64,000 nucleotides of DNA. Origin: Aspidiotus rigidus. Lineage: Eukaryota; Arthropoda; Insecta; Hemiptera; Diaspididae. Under the pieces are notes generated by a model. The model searched no databases, was not told the origin of the DNA, and was given only the letters and a program-made list of their open reading frames with translations. Location: the NCBI GenBank assembly GCA_035079385.1, contig JAVHKY010000003.1, forward strand, positions 27,233,501 to 27,297,500, given 5' to 3'. The translations under genes were made by a program, and so were the position numbers. This document shows, one piece after another, positions 63,710 through 64,000 of this stretch (position 1 is the first letter of the stretch; every line of letters starts with the position of its first letter).

Positions 63710-64000
63710 CAGTAAAACCTCTAATTAGCGGACACTCACGGTCGCCTGAAATTTGTCCGTTATTTAGAGGTGTCCGGTATTCAGAGGATGGGGGAAAAAA
63801 AAGTACTGTTACAGGAAGTCATAGCAAACACGATGCGAAAGATAAAATACGTCTACAGTTCCAATTCAGAGGAAAAGAATTTTATCGGTGAACCCCCGAA
63901 CACAACTCGTTGGAAAGGAAGAATGATTGAACACCTGAACACTGTTTGAAGATCAGTGGCGTATTACCCTAGACGCGTGCTTCCAGCGGCAAATTTTTGG
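63710..64000 (+). mobile_element. Start of a pogo/Tc1-mariner-like element, runs to the window edge
   Basis: The terminus CAGTAAAACCTCTAATTAGC follows a TA dinucleotide (63708-63709). The related words GTCCGTTATTTAGAGGTGTC and GGTATTCAGAGG follow. CAGT(A/T)(A/G)AACCTC termini beside TA are typical of pogo/Tigger-like elements. The other end is not in view and no transposase was read. Confidence 0.5.

Overview
The window is eukaryotic nuclear DNA, AT-rich, from an arthropod and most likely an insect. It has introns with GT..AG borders, insect-type host genes and a dense, varied load of transposable elements. A hemipteran host is only a guess. No prokaryotic operon, CRISPR array or rRNA gene is visible.

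Layout. (1) 1-2648: host flank with a possible 3'-terminal exon cut by the left edge. (2) 2655-16715: one 14,061-bp Polinton/Maverick-type element. It has 411-bp inverted terminal repeats starting 5'-AG and an exact 6-bp target duplication GAAATA. It carries a protein-primed family B DNA polymerase broken at several places, several small unrecognised ORFs, a minus-strand gene that looks spliced, and a 462-bp hAT-like MITE nested inside one of its ORFs. Integrase, packaging ATPase, protease and capsid genes were not found. (3) About 16.9-22.0 kb (+): a secreted Gly/Ser/Gln-repeat structural protein, about 742 codons in 11 recognised coding exons, almost all symmetric phase-1 modules. (4) 23.2-25.2 kb (-): a T-cell immunomodulatory protein (ITFG1/LINKIN) homologue. 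It is divergent from (5) LSM5 at 26.2-26.6 kb (+). (6) 30.6-48.3 kb (-): an SLC4 anion exchanger of the AE2/AE3 type, 20 proposed coding exons and 1,114 codons plus stop. Its two large introns hold two MULE copies, LINE debris, Penelope-like remnants and minisatellite-like repeats. (7) 48.3-64.0 kb: a repeat-rich region with a third, complete MULE copy (9-bp target duplication), LINE fragments, a young Ty1/copia element (54993-59438) inside an arm of an older fold-back repeat, a nested fold-back element with a near-perfect 133-bp-arm palindrome, and the start of a pogo/Tc1-like element.

How the parts relate. The host genes look like ordinary single-copy genes: secreted matrix protein, membrane glycoprotein, RNA-processing subunit and Cl-/HCO3- exchanger. 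Nearly everything else is mobile DNA in nested layers: a MITE in the Polinton, the Polinton just upstream of the Gly-rich gene, MULEs in anion-exchanger introns, a MULE in a Penelope remnant, and copia in a fold-back arm. Exon borders were read by eye from splice consensus, frame and phase. For the two long genes all inferred phases fit, which is the main support for the joins.
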